From positions 21,798,001 through 21,862,000 of the forward strand of contig NC_084930.1 in assembly GCF_958298935.1 (NCBI RefSeq): 64,000 bases of DNA, in the 5' to 3' direction. The translations under genes were made by a program, and so were the position numbers. The stretch comes from Phragmites australis. Lineage: Eukaryota; Streptophyta; Magnoliopsida; Poales; Poaceae. Below the pieces are notes generated by a model. It was not told where the DNA came from. It did not search any database and worked only from the letters and a program-made list of their open reading frames with translations. This document shows, one piece after another, positions 46,350 through 59,832 of this stretch; the first letter of the stretch is position 1, and every line of letters begins with the position of its first letter.

Positions 46350-49064
46350 TGTCACAACCGATTTTAACGGACAAAACTAGATGCAGCTTAGGTGTGCCTA
46401 GGATGTTCAACACACATAAGGACGTCACATGTGAAGTAACAAAAGCAATGCCTTTATAGAATAAATGTTAAACTCTCACAACAAATTGACATGTATTGTC
46501 TTATATGTAGATATTTGCAGTGGAACAAAAGCACTGGTACCCAACACCACCACAGACAACTGACCAGGAGACGCGCCTAGAATATTACAACCTCGTCTTG
46601 ATAGTCTTCAATATATTCACTCATTGAGCAGCAGCACACATGTCGCATGGCATAGGGAATATAGCAAATGTGAGCACATGCCGCATTCAACAAGTGTACA
46701 AGAGAATAATGATATGCATACTTATATCAAGGATAAGCTAACACATGACATATTTGTGTGAAGGCAATTAAAGAAAAGGTATTCAGAATCAAAAGCATCA
46801 AACAATTGTTAAGTGAATGTAACCCAATTAATCCAACCATTAAGTATCACCTAAGGCTAACCACCTTGCAAACCATAATCATCACTATACTGTAGCCAAA
46901 AGCATATCCATAACCATTCCATATCCATAACTCAAACCATACCCCAAACCAACTAATCATGTGAGGATCAAGTCTCTCATGACCATGAGCATGACTGATA
47001 TATCAGATTTTACACTCAGCAGAGATTGTCTAGCTTTCCCCACGAGTCATGATTTCTATGTTGCTGTGTTTGCAAGACACTTAACACATGCTAGTGGTGT
47101 GCTGCCAGGAGATCACTACTAAGCATAGTCTATCAATTAGGTCATGTTACCCCAACTGATGTGAGCGAAGTGTCTAATCAATATGCTAAGCCATACCCAT
47201 ATCGACCTTGTGATTGGTACGGTATTTCTTGGGTTGTCGCTCCACGAATCGGTCCTTGTATGTGACACTTAGGCAAAGACTATCCAATAGGGAAATAACC
47301 AACAAAATCTAACACCTTTGCTTGAAACGTATCCACAAGCCCACCACATGAACCACCATTATCAAACCATCTACTTACCCAAATGCTAGGGTTCCATGTT
47401 ACTAGTCAAGTTTACCATCAACACTGCATATGTCCACTAATCTTGTAAATGACACTTCCTAACATCCCGACAACATGGCTAAGAAAATCTACCCAAGAGA
47501 CTCATACATCTACCACTTAGGCTTCAAGGGATGTAAAGGAAAAACTAGGGTAAACCCAAACATAGGTGACTACATATCAAGTTGACATTGCATGCAATTT
47601 TGTAAAACAAAACATTTAAAAACATAGGATCAAGATGATGAAGAAGTAGAATTGCCTTTTACCCAATACTACTCAATGTTGTCGAAACCTTGGTCTTGAA
47701 GTCCTCGAACAGACCAGAAGCGCTATCGAATAATTGCAAATTCTATCGACAAACAAAAGCAACATCGAATAAACACCAAATAAACTCTAAATTACAAACA
47801 TAAAAGAAACAAAATGATAGACTAGGATCTTGGATTGGGCTGGACAAGGAGAACATAGTTGATTGGACTTCTTTCGAAGAAAGATAAAGATATAGGAACT
47901 AGGGGTTCACATGAAATGATAGAAAGGATTAACTAAATCATTAATATGTGCAACCTACAAATTAATATATTATTTGAATATCATAAACTTATGTTTGTGA
48001 TACAATGACATGTAGATCTACCCAGCACCTAAATGCCAATGCAATAAACATAAATTACTAATCAAAATAATATCTTCATGTTGTAGGGATCTAGATGTTA
48101 ATAAGGAATAACCACTATATGGATGTGAGAATTGATACCTAAAACTTGCATGGTTGGATAGATCTTGTTTTTAGTAAAATAGCAAAAATCACTCCAATCG
48201 GAGCTAAAACGAAAAAGAAATGAGGTTCTAAAGTTTTAGGGACTTTTCTGCAAATTTCTCTAATTTCCTAGAATTTTGGAAATATTTTTATACTGAAAAA
48301 GATTGAATTGCTGACTGGCCATTGACTGGGCTTGGCTGAGCTGATGTGGCAGACATGTGGGTTGACACATTAACAAAGGTGATGATGTGGCGACTGAGAT
48401 GGCAGGTGACATGGCAAGACTATTGACTATGCTTGAGCTTAACACGTGTCAGCTATAATTGGCTGTTGAAGAGGTACCTATTGGATCTAATCATGGTCGT
48501 TGAATCTAAATCGGATGGATGGGAGAGAGCAGGGGAGTTGGTGGCCGGTGGCAAGAGAGAGAGACGATGGAGGGAGCTTCGGGTACAGCGGTGCACGACT
48601 GGGACTTTGCTAAAACGGTGCACCAGAGGGCTAGGGACTCTGGCAAGTGAAAGATTACGAAGAGGAGGCTTGGGCTCACCTAGGGCGTCTGTTGGGGTGG
48701 CGGAGCATCGGGGCATCTTGGCGACGTGCGGTGGCGGGTTTTAGTGTTGGAGCAATGCGGAGAAGGCGCTTCGGTGTCGAAAACTCGACGGGAAGTTGGG
48801 GAAAAGGATTGGCGTGCTTTGAGGAGGGTGAAGGAGCACATATTTATAGGCAGGGAGGCTTGGGGTTGCTGGGTCAAGTTTGATTAGGACTCATGGCAAC
48901 GGCGGCTCAAAATCAGAATAGAACGCATTTAAACTCGGATCTGGTGGAGATAAGGTGGCAACCTGTCGTAGGAGTCATGAGACGAGCTTCTAGATGATTT
49001 CCCTCTTAGATTAGGCATGGATTCAACGGGATTCGATGGACGGCACAAATTGACCTTGCGTCGG
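46350..49064 (-). mobile_element. Gypsy-type LTR, family A copy 3 (3' part of LTR)
   Basis: The left edge TGTCACAACCG is the minus-strand LTR end. It aligns closely with the reverse complement of the complete copy ending at 55422, including ATGTTCAACACACATAAGGA (46401 onward here). It is cut at 49065 by a copia LTR. Open frames in the GC-rich part (48433-48883) are compositional. No gag or pol. Confidence 0.82.
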
Positions 49065-49163
49065 TGTAGGGAAAATGGCCCTATTAGGCTATGTTTGTGA
49101 TTTGGTGATTAATGACAACATAGTCAATGAGACTAACATGTTTGCCAAGAATATATGTTAGTA
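49065..49163 (+). mobile_element. Copia LTR G, left 99 bases only
   Basis: Starts TGTAGGGAAAATGG and contains GATTAATGACAACATAGTCA, closely resembling the opening of the copia LTR at 19276. It stops at 49164 where LTR B2 begins, so the remainder must lie to the right of the window. Confidence 0.65.
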
Positions 49164-51358
49164 TGTAACACCCAGTGTTTTTTAAAGGAACAAAATCTGA
49201 CACAACACATGCCAGGATCAAGTCTCATACATGCGTTTACATCATCAGTGTATCATCACAGTATTAAAATTACAATAACATTATTAACTTATTACAAAAG
49301 GACTCAAGGGTCTAAAAGAAAACACAGTAGAACAAGAGATCTTCAGCGCCAGCGTGGCTTCCATCTTCCACAGGCGTCAACCGGGGGCACTCCAGCCTAG
49401 AACAGTAACTTCGAGTCGAAGTCATCTTCCACAAAGGTTGCAGCTTTGTTGACGGTTTCTGAATAGTGGTAGAATGCAAGATAAGAAAAAACGGGGGTGA
49501 ATACAAAATGTACTTCGCAAGTGAAGGGAAAACATACTATGGGGCTCAAGTCAAGGAAATGTTAGATACAGTTAACTGCACTAAACAAACTTTAACCTAT
49601 GACTCCAACAACAGACATCCTATTTACTAAGTGTGAAGATACCACTATACATCGGATTCCATCAGACTACCAAGACTCACCAGGTAATTCCATTACCCGG
49701 TTACTCGACCAATCATACCAAACCCTGATCTCATCTAATCCTGAAGAGGTCTATATCCGCTCTTGTCCGTGAGCATGGCTGGTCAACCAGATTGATATTC
49801 TACAGAGTTTGCACAGGTTTCCCCACGAGTCATGATTCCCGTGTTACTTCAGACTTCCGGGGTGTGGAGTCAGGGTCTCACCACAAGGCCTTTACAAAGC
49901 TCCAGCTAGCTTGCAGGCATCCACTGAGGTTTCACCGCTAACAGATGATTACATCACTGCAGAAGCCCCCTCTTGTGCCACTTAACCGTCCAACGGTGCT
50001 CACAGAGTTAGAGGGGTGGCTAATTAGTTGGCCAAGCCGTACCCACAATAGTCAAGATTAACCTTTTTCCAACTATGACTGCACTAGCATGTACTGCCCA
50101 TTTTAACCCATGGTTAAACAACGACGACAAGGAATATTCATTCAAAGGTAGTAAACCCTAACATAGGAGTCCAATTTAGACAAGCATGCATAAAAGAAAT
50201 AAAATAGCGACACATGAATCCTAAAACAGGGGCGAAATGTTCAAGGACACTTGCCTTTAGCGGAGGGTTGCTCAAAGTCTTCAAAAACTAGATCTTGAAG
50301 ATTCCCAAACTGTTCACCTCCTAATCGACAAACCGAAAAAACACACAAAGGAAACTACTAAGAATAGTACACCATAGATTACTAAAAACTAGTTAAAAAC
50401 ACTATAAAACTATTCTACATGTCTCTACGAACATTTGAGTGTGAAAATCGCCGAAAATGGAGCTACGGGCGAAAAGTATTGAGCTTTTGAAGTTTTAGGG
50501 GCTAAATTGTAAATTTTACTTGATTTCCAAGAATAAACCGAATTGATTTTATACTGAAAATTCTGATTATGACATCATAAATCAAAAAAATTTAATATTC
50601 TATTGGAAAAGGTTTATGGGCCCACGGACCATGGCTTGGAGACCGATCCATAGGTCCATGGTGGACTGGACTGAAAGGATATGCACCCCTGTCAATTGGG
50701 CCGTCCATCCGAGATCACATGGCCGGGGTTCAAAGGAGCTTAGACCAGGCATCGCAAACTCGAGCGACGACCGGCTAATGGTGGTGCACGGCTGGGACCT
50801 CGCTGAAGTAGCACAAAAATGCGCAACTGGCCACAAATCTCAAAGGAAAGCGGCGCAAAAGAGAGAGGGCGACACGGGGAAGCTCACCATAGGTCTCTTC
50901 ACGACGGAGAGGTGCTGAGGGTGGCTGGCGATGGAGAGGGCGGTCGACGGGGTTGAAGCTCAGGGCGAGCGATGCTCTGACGATGGGGAGACGCCGAGAA
51001 GCGACGCAAACAGGCCGTTGGGAACCTGTGCACATGGGATAGGGATCGATTTGATCAAAGGGAGCTTGCTGGCGATGAATTGAGGCAGTGGAGCTAACTT
51101 ACCAGCGTTTAGGAAGAATCAGTGCCGAGGACAATTCCGAGCAGAAGAAAGGGGGCAACAGGGGCGGGGGGAATTGTGGCTCGGGTGTGGAAACTCGCGG
51201 AGAAGGCAATAGCCAACTTATATAGGTGCGAGAGGGGGAGGAAGGGGATCGGCCTGGGAAGTTTCCAAACGGTAAAGAAATGCCATAAATCAAATTGAAT
51301 AGAGAAGGAAAGAGGGGAGGAAAGGAGGGGGCAGTTTCCATGCACGAGTGAAGGATGG
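49164..51358 (-). mobile_element. Gypsy LTR, family B copy 2 (first part)
   Basis: The left edge TGTAACACCCAG equals that of copy 1 at 30798, and similarity continues along the LTR (49190-50600 against 30825-32500). It is interrupted at 51359 by a complete family A LTR and continues at 55423. The GC-rich section 50600-51250 has overlapping frames without protein homology. Confidence 0.78.
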
Positions 51359-54300
51359 TGTAACACCCTGATCTTCAGATTTCTCAAATTTCTAAAATTT
51401 CCCAAGAGTATTGAATAGCTTCACTAGTAGTATAGGTTTAAAACCTATTTTCTTAATCAATCAATCAATATAGGTTATTATTTTCTGTGAATTACATGCT
51501 GAGTTTTGTTAGGAGCCAGGTAAATGCATTAGAGTTCTTTTTCTTTTCTTTCTCTTTGGTGTTTTGAGTGAAAAAGATTTTGAAAAGGTTTTTACAAAAC
51601 TCAGTAGTGAATAAGTTAAGGATCTTAATGGTTGGAATTCAAAATCTTTGAATTCATCATCTATTCAATCCTTGATCATATTTGATCCTTCTCCAGTTCA
51701 ATTCAAATAATATCCAAATTCTTGTTTAAAGTCAATCTCTCCTCTTTCTCAAATTTTACCCAAATCTAAATTCAAATTCCTCATCTACTCCTATTCTTGT
51801 TCAACCTTATCTTTTGGATTCTCTCAAATTCACTTCAAGCTCAATTCAAATTCAAACTCTATTCAAATTTCTCTGCAAAAGTTTCTTTTCTAAACCCTAA
51901 ATATACCTACAGTGTCTTTGGGCTCAATTTTGCTCAAGTCCAAACCATTAGCCAAGTCTTCTAGATGGCCCAACAAAGGATCCACGAAATCTGTAAATTT
52001 TCACGGAGTCCTGGACAGCCTCAACTTCTCATGACGTTTTGGAATTCAAAACGGCCTCAAATGCAAATCTTAACAATATCAAAGTGTGTCGATTTGAACC
52101 TATGGAAGTCCTCTTTTGGATAACGGAGCTAAGAGTTATGGCCCCCGAAATCAGTGCTGCGCAGAGAAGTCCGAGTTGAAATAGTTTATCTTGTGGCGTA
52201 TTTTTGGAAATCAAGATGACGTTTTCAGACGTTCCAATGACTACCAAAGTTGTAGATCTTTTTGAGTACTACAGTTTAGAATCAAGAAACGTCCAATTTG
52301 GAGTCCGGACGATGGAGATATCATCCTCGGAATACAGAGCTGCGAAAAACGAACCGTAACCGACTCGAACTCGAATCCAATTCGTGTTCGGTTTGGACTC
52401 CACCTCATCCAGCCGTCCCTAGCCATATATATATATATGAGTTTCACGCCCTCTCCTACCTCTATTCCATGCCCCCAAGCCCTAGAAGTCGCTGCTGCTC
52501 TGTCCGTGCATCGCCGGAGCGCCGCCGTTCGCCGGAGCCACCGCCGCCGCTACCCGTGATGTGCTACTACGTCTTCTCCGTGAATTCTCCTTCCTTGACC
52601 ACCAAAGCAACGTGAGGACCCCTTCTTATCCTCCCTTATTACTGTTTTAGCATCATACTAAGTCCCTAGCCAAGCCCTAGCCACGGCCAAAGCCCGATCT
52701 AAGCCGCCACGGTCGTCACCGTCGCGGACAGCCGCAAGACAGCCGCGCTGTAGCTGATTGACATCGATGTTCCCGGCCAACTAGTGCACCGTTTGCCATG
52801 CCCTTTCACCGGTGCATGTCCCATGATGTTTCCCACGCCCTCACCAACCAGGTCGGCCAGTAGATTAGCCAAACTATCGAAATCAAGGTCGACATACCCG
52901 CTGTCCGGTTTCTGGACGTGTTCTGCACGCGCATCGGATTTGCTTTCGCGTCCCCCGTCAATCCGAAAGCCGTATGGATGCACCAACCATGTCACGGCGT
53001 GTCCCATGGAGTCTTCTACGTTACCCTAGGAGCCCATCCTCGTTTGTGCAGTGACACGACCAGGATGACATTGCCAACCATAGCATATCGCAGCCATGAC
53101 CCGTTTCATGTCTGCTGATCATTCTTTCTCTCAGTGGATGATCTACCCAAAACCATACCATAGCATTGTGTTCCCTGGTTATATGAACATCCTTGTTCAA
53201 ACGGTTCCTCAAAATTCATAGCCAATCTCCTGGAACGCGAGCGTCTTCGTTCCGACATCTGTTCGCAATCACCACCAAACTTAGCATCAGTCATCGCTGT
53301 TTTGCCGCTACCTCGGATGACCCCTTCCAAAACCAACCATACCGTTGAGTTAGTCCTTACGCGTTCTACACCATGCTTCCTTCGTTTCACTGAAACGCCA
53401 CTGAAGCTGACATCGATGTTTGTGGCCACATGCCCGATCGCCATCTCCGACAAAACCCGAACCACCACCGCTACATATAGTCACCAGTAGTATCCTAAAC
53501 CTAGAAGCGTAAACTTTAGCCTTTTTGATCCATCATAGGTGATTGATACTAGATCTCAGCGCATCCCTTCTTTAATCCAAGATGGTACTTGCCTAGCATG
53601 CCAAGTCAACGCCACATCATTCTCCTTAGCCCAGTCAGTGAAGTCTAGTCTGCCGTAAACTTCTTGAATCTTTCATAAGGATGTTGTCAAGCCTGACACA
53701 GTAATTGCACAATAAACTCTTTTCCTATAGGAAGATAACTCCAGTAAATTAGTCTTTCTTTTCAGTCTAATCCATCTCTCGAAAGCTCATTCTCTTTTCA
53801 TCTTAACTCCGATTTAGGCGATTCTTGTGTCTAAATGTTCCTAAATTCATCCCTATCCAACCATAGTGTTTTTAAAGTGTTTTAATGATGTTTGGTATGT
53901 TATTCTTAGTGCCTTCCTTTGTGTTGTTTGTCGGTAGTTCTCGCGATTAGTCGATAACGTTCTGGAGCAGTTCGCGGGACTTCAAGACCAAGATTTCAAC
54001 AACACTGAGCAGCATTGGGAAAAAGGCAAGTGTCCTTGATCATATTGAACCTATGTTTTTAAATGTTTTATTTTAAAAAACTGCATGCAATGTCTGTCAA
54101 TATGATGGGTAGTCACCTATGTTAGGGTTTTCCCTTATCATCCCTTGGAACCTAGATGGTTTATGGTTAGGTGTCCTTTGTGGGTAGATTTCTTAGCCAT
54201 GCTTTTGGGATATTAGGAAGTGTCATAATCTTGACTAAGGAACATATGCAGTAATGATAGTTAATATGGTGATGGTTTAGCAACATGGAACCTTAGGTCT

Positions 54301-55422
54301 TGAGCAAAGTGGTTTTGATGGTTGTCATGGTTATGACGTTGGTTTAGTATTTGCTCAAGTAACCTAAGTAAGGACCGGTTCATGGAGCGACAACCCGAGA
54401 AGCTCCGTACAAACATGAGACTGATATGGGAAGGCTTAGCCGATTAATTAGGGTTCTTCCAGTGTTGTGTGGGCCAGAGGGGAGGCGTGGGTGAGAGAAG
54501 GTAATTCTCAGAAACCACATGGCACAAGAGGGGGCTTCTAGGTGGTAGTACCTAGCGGTGAAACCTGGAGTGTTGGTGACACATACTGGGAGGATTCTTT
54601 GTAAAGGCTTCGTAGTGATCTCCTGGCAACACACCACTGGTGTGTGCATAGTGCTTGGCCGGCACTGCAACATGGAGACTTTAGTCATCTGCTTGCAGGT
54701 GATGAAATCACGACTCGTGGGAAAGTTGTATAACCTCTGCAGAGTGTAAAACTGTTAGAACAGCCGTTCTCACGGATATGAGAGACTTGGATCCTCACAT
54801 GATTAGTGGGTTGTGGTTATGAGTTTGGTTATGGTTCTGGTACAGGGAGTACTAGATAGTTGTGGTTTTGGTTATAGTACAGGGAGTACTAGACGGTTAT
54901 GGTATGCAAGGTGGGGAGCCTTGTATGTTGTGTGTTGGATTGTATGGGTTACATTCACTTAATAATTGCTTAATGCTTTTGAGTCCAAAAAAATGTTTTT
55001 ATTACTCGCATTTACGCAAAAATACCATTTGTTAGCCTATTCTTGGTATAAGCCTGCATATCATTACTTTCCCTCACTTGCTGAGTACTCTATGTGCTCA
55101 CACTTGCTATTTTCCCTATACCATGCAACATGTATGCTGCTGCTCAGTGAGTGAAGATGTTGAAGATTATCAAGACAAGGTTGTGACGTTCTAGGCGTGT
55201 GTCTCCCGGTCGGTTGCCTGCGGTGTTGTTGGGCACCAGTGCTTCTGTTCCGCTGCAGATATCTTCATATAAGACAATATATGTCAATTGCTGTACGAGT
55301 TTAACATTTATTTAATAGAAGTATTGCTTTTGTTACTTCACCTGTGACGTCCTTATGTGTGTTGAACATCCTGGGCATACATAAGCCGCACCTGGTTTTG
55401 GCCGTTAAAACCGGGTGTGACA
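51359..55422 (+). mobile_element. Complete gypsy solo LTR, family A copy 2, with GATGG target duplication
   Basis: 4064 bases from TGTAACACCCTG to GGGTGTGACA. GATGG stands directly before (51354-51358) and after (55423-55427), so both ends are certain. It is the reference copy for family A; 1-2347 and 46350-49064 are other copies in opposite orientation. A TATA-rich stretch (52424-52440) precedes a pyrimidine- and GC-rich segment that would be the transcript start. No gag, pol, primer site or purine tract is present, so it is a solo LTR left by recombination between two LTRs. Frames such as 52298-52615 and 52784-53490 have no recognisable domain. Confidence 0.85.
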
Positions 55423-55565
55423 GATGGGAGGGGATCATGGGCATGCCTTTTAATCAGTGAGTAATGGAGTGGGGAGGGGGCGCGTTTTGAATCAGTGGAG
55501 GAATTTGGGGGTGGATCAGGCGGTGGCAGGAGGAAGGAGAAGGGTAGCCAGCTCAGGCTCGGGCA
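55423..55565 (-). mobile_element. Gypsy LTR, family B copy 2 (second part)
   Basis: Resumes after the second GATGG and matches LTR B1 near 32800-32950 (GAATCAG, GGATC and GGGGAGG blocks, GGCTCGGG). It is cut at 55566 by a copia LTR. The LTR start is not in the window. Confidence 0.6.
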
Positions 55566-56901
55566 TGTAGCATCTAAGTCCCTAGGTAAGTGGTAAGTGT
55601 TTCGGTGATTAATGACAACCATATCATTATGACTAATACGTATGTTTTTGAAAGAATTAAAATTCTTTAATTCACAATGATTGAATGGTTTTCTTGGTCC
55701 CTCATGGAATTCTATTGGTCGATCAAAGTACTTTTACGTCAAGATTAAGGATCTTCTAGTTCTAAGTGTCACAAGGTGATGAAGGACACTTGGAGTAGTT
55801 ATAGGTCTTCTTTTGTCTTTTGATCATACTGTAAAGGGGGGCTAAGTGTTGTAGCTTGACCTAGTTGAGTCTAGACATAGTTGGATGCACACTTGCAAAA
55901 ATCTAGCACTAAGTGGTAGCTCAATGAATTCCGTGGGTGAGAAGTTAAGAAGTTAGAACTCAAAGTCGATTGAATTGGATGAGTTCCAGGAAGTTTGTTC
56001 TTACCGGATTGTCCGATGTAAGAAGGTTTTTTTACTCACCAGACTATTTGTCTTTTCTGAGAAGACTTCAACTGAACTCATCGAATTGTCCGGTGATGGA
56101 AGGAACTATACACTGGAGCATTTAACAAAAGAGTCCTTTTTAGAGAAATTTGAAGTTATATGCGTCGGATTGTCAGGTGATCTAAAGGGTTCATACACTG
56201 TACCTTTTAACAGAAGCTTGGTATTTTTGGAGAAAATCAGATTTGACCTGACCGGATTGTTCGGTGACTTAAAGGAGTCATCACCGGACTATTTAATAGA
56301 AGCTTCGTATTTTCGAGGAAATAGAGTATAACTCACCGGACTATCCGGTGATGCTATATTGAAGAACACCAGAGTATTTTGCAACAGCTACTGACAAATA
56401 TCAAATCAGCAAGTGGAAAAAGTTAAGTCACCGGATTGTCTGGTGTTAATAGAGACGTGCGCACTGGATCATCCGGTGTTCACAGAAAAAGTGAGTGGTT
56501 GAGAAACGGCTAGATTTGGACCTCTAACCTATATATACCTCCTCACTTGATTTCATTCGTCTCTCTTGCAACCCAGAAGCATTCATACACATTGTGTGTC
56601 ATCTAGAGGCATGGGAGAGTTTTTGAAGTGATTTGCAAGTTCTTAATTGAAGATTAAGGACACAATTAGTGCTCCAAGAGTAGTGAGTGCGCATCTAGCT
56701 GTTGTTTTTGGCTTGATTGGGATTAAGTGAACCAATTAGCTTGTTACTTTTGGTGGTTGGCAACACCTAGCCGGTCAGAGAGATTGGAGGTGTTCTCGGT
56801 GAGCTCTTGGAGGTATTGTGGGAGCCCCGGGAAGCTTGTGTACTTGGTTTGATGCCCGCCAATCCGGAGACGGAGAAGTGGCAATCACTAGTGAGCACTT
56901 G
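55566..56901 (+). mobile_element. Copia (SIRE-like) 5' LTR F, interrupted by gypsy E
   Basis: Starts TGTAGCATCTAAG and carries GATTAATGACAACCATA (about 55604), as in the other copia LTRs here. It has at least eight CACCGGATTGTCCGGTGA-like palindromic motifs (55990-56490). TATA box TATATATA at 56530-56537. The sequence changes at 56902 to the gypsy E LTR; the rest of F should follow E outside the window. Confidence 0.7.
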
Positions 56902-59817
56902 TGTCACATCCCAAATTCTATAATCATGTGATTAAGCTTAATCATGCATCATTAGCATCATAATTAATTTTGAGGTAAATTATTTTGGCGCACTAGAGCA
57001 CTTCGTTTGAAATCAATTAGATGAGAGAAAGAAATTCGGGAGAGAAAATAATTGAATTCGCAGTCAAACGGACTTCTCTCTCTTGTACGTGGGCCCACTA
57101 GCTGGCCCCACATCTCTCCCTCCACTTGGGCAGCAGCCCCACCTGCTCCCTCACTCCCACTCCCGTGCCTCTCTCCTCTCCCAACCAGCCAAAGCAAGGG
57201 AGCAGCCCCCTCTCACCCCCTCTCTCTCAAACTCTCTCTTCCTCCCTCAAATCCGAGCTCAAGAGGAGGAATTAAGGTATACATGTGGTACTCACGTGAT
57301 CACAAGCTCATGAGCTATCCATCCCTCCAATTCATTTTCGTTTTCCCGGAGGATTTGAGCCGGATTTGGTGTCTTTTGGTGTTTAGGGTTGAAATGTAAA
57401 GAACACCGGATTTCTTCATCTCCCGAGCGATTTCCTCTATTTCCTTCTTCAACCAACGGTCCTCAAGCTCGGCAAAACATCTTGGGTGAGTCTCCTAGAC
57501 TCCCATGGCATGGATGCACAAATTGGTTGGTCGAAATCCAAGAATTTGGAGTTAGGGTTGAAGTTCATAAGTTTTTGATGTTTTGGTAGCAATAGTCAAG
57601 TTTTGGTCGATTTCGGCGTATGCGTGTGATCCTATGTGGTAGAGGAGGTCAAGGTGATGCTCTAGGTCCAAATCCTCACTCCAAATGTCACCGAAATCAT
57701 CGCTGGTGAGCTCCCAAAGTGCCCCCGGTGACTCCCAGCGGTCTGTCCGTCACCCCAAGGCTGGTCAGACCACCAGGGGCCAAAACCCTCTGCACAGGGG
57801 TGGTCTGACCGGCAGTATACTTGCGGTCTAACCACTGTATACCCAGACAGCACAGTTACTGCTTGCTAAAACTTGTAAAATTCATAATAAATTCTCTGTA
57901 GCTCCAAAAATTATGAAACTAATTTTATTGGTTTCATAATAACCTACTCTGCCTACTAAAAATATCTCCAGCCATGAAATAATGAATTAAAGTTCTGAGA
58001 TTAATTAATTAGGTTAAAGCTTCATTAATTCACCGTTAATTCATCATAAGTCCAAAATTGATGGATCCAATTTTGCTAGTTTGCTTATGGCTTGTTCTAT
58101 CTAGGAAAAATATTTTCACCCATTATATGCATATTGTGTCATATATTTACACTTTATTCATACTCATTGTATTGCACGCGTTATTCTTTTTAGATATCGC
58201 CGAACTGATGATCCCGGCGAGCGAGGCCAATCCGGAGGCACCCCACCTTTGTGAGCCAGTGCATCAAGGCAAGCATCTATCATATTGCACTGGGTAACTT
58301 GAAATCTAAAATGTTAAGTACGCTTATGTATGTATACATGTGTCGTTGGTTACCGTTGGGTAGAACCTAAGCCGTTGCATTTCTTCTATCTTAGTCACCT
58401 GTTCGTGTATGTTTTAGCCTAGAGATGATGTTGTGTGGTCATCGGTAGAAGACGAACAGCAACGTACTCCGTTGTTCGCGAGCTTAGGGTTGCTCTTGTC
58501 TTACAGTTATGTTTATGGTTACAAATACTTGATGTCGAGGTGGTTGAGATGTGGTGGTTGGTTGAGTGGTGAGTATGAGGCGAGGTGTGACCTGTGCTAG
58601 GAGGGTGTTTAGCCTGCCCGGATGTGGAGTTCCCCTGGGTAGCACGGTAAAGGAAAACCAGGCACCATAGACCGCTGTCACCGGTTAAGCACCGATCGTC
58701 GGTGTAGTCAGCTTTAGACTTACCTTACTTACCATATGCCAATCTAATGGTAAGGCGAGCTAAATACCTTTGCAGTTGTGGCTTTGTGAGGCCTGAACAA
58801 CGACGGTGTGAGCAGACGGGCTTGTAAGCGGTACTAGTTTGTTCCGGGAGTAGTTCTTGTACCGCCACGCCGAGCGTTGCATGTCGCACACAGTTGAGGC
58901 TGGTTGGGAAAGGATGTCATGGGTACCCCCTTGTGTGCACTTTAGCGGGTGGCACATGCCGTATGGTCCTCGTATCATGTGGGTCCAGGAGTATCCACCT
59001 GTAGGGTGTAAAAACAGTTTGAACTGTCGCGCTCTCGGTTATGAGCATGTCTATCGCTTATCTGCACCGGTCGTAGAGTTCTCGTTGTGGTTTGTGGATG
59101 ATGGCATGAGGTTGATGGTTGGGCATGTGATTTTGGTCTGGGTATGGTGGTTGGTGGTTCAAGTTGACACTTGTTCACATTGATATACTTGTTATTACTT
59201 TTACATATGCTCAGTTGTTCGTTATGGCAGGGTAGTTTCATATAAGTTGGTTAAGTTAGTTGCTCACACCTATGTCTATGATCCTTACTGCTTAATTAAC
59301 TGCTTAATGCATGATCCTTAGAGTCGGAAATATATATACCCATACTGTGTAAGACTTGCGAGTACCTTCGTACTCAGGGTGCTGCCCTTAAGTTGTTGCA
59401 GGTTCACAGATTACTGAGGAAGAGGCAGTGTTCGACTACTTTATGCCTACCGATTAGGGTGACGGGCAGGAGTAGCACACTCTACTCTGAACTCAGTGTT
59501 TTGGTATGGAGCCTAAGGGCATATGGCTCCATATCCTTTTGTTGTATAGTTTTCTTCTGTTGCGTAGTTGTTGTTTCCTTTTGATGTAAATTGTGGAAAC
59601 AGCTGCATGTTTAAAGATTGGTAATATAAATGATAATTACCTGCTCTTTATTAAACTGTGTTGTGATGAATATGTTGGAAGGCGTGTGTTCTGATCCTTG
59701 GGCACAAAACACGTGCCGGGACTGCCGGAGCGGTATTTTGATTAATCGTCGAGGTTGTGATTATGTTAATGATCCTCCTGATGATTAGTTCGAATATTGT
59801 TTGGTCAGGTCGTCACA
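56902..59817 (+). repeat. 5' LTR of gypsy E
   Basis: 2916 bases from TGTCACATCCC to GGTCAGGTCGTCACA, directly followed by a primer-site-like sequence and gag. It contains a cluster of GGTCTGACC/GGTCAGACC motifs (57740-57840). The preceding five bases are ACTTG, the expected target copy. No gene in the LTR. Confidence 0.82.
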
Positions 59818-59820
59818 GCG

Positions 59821-59832
59821 TGACATCAGAGC
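59821..59832 (+). other. Altered primer-binding site of gypsy E
   Basis: The LTR is followed by GCG and TGACATCAGAGC. The usual plant initiator-tRNA-Met site is TGGTATCAGAGC; two adjacent bases differ, the rest is identical. The family may have changed its primer, or the site has decayed. Confidence 0.65.

Noticed and set aside
52424..52440. (AT)n tract as a microsatellite of interest
   Set aside because: Short and in the position expected for the LTR TATA region.
52298..53490. Series of open frames in the middle of A2
   Set aside because: Inside a solo LTR; not preserved in the other two copies and no recognisable motif.
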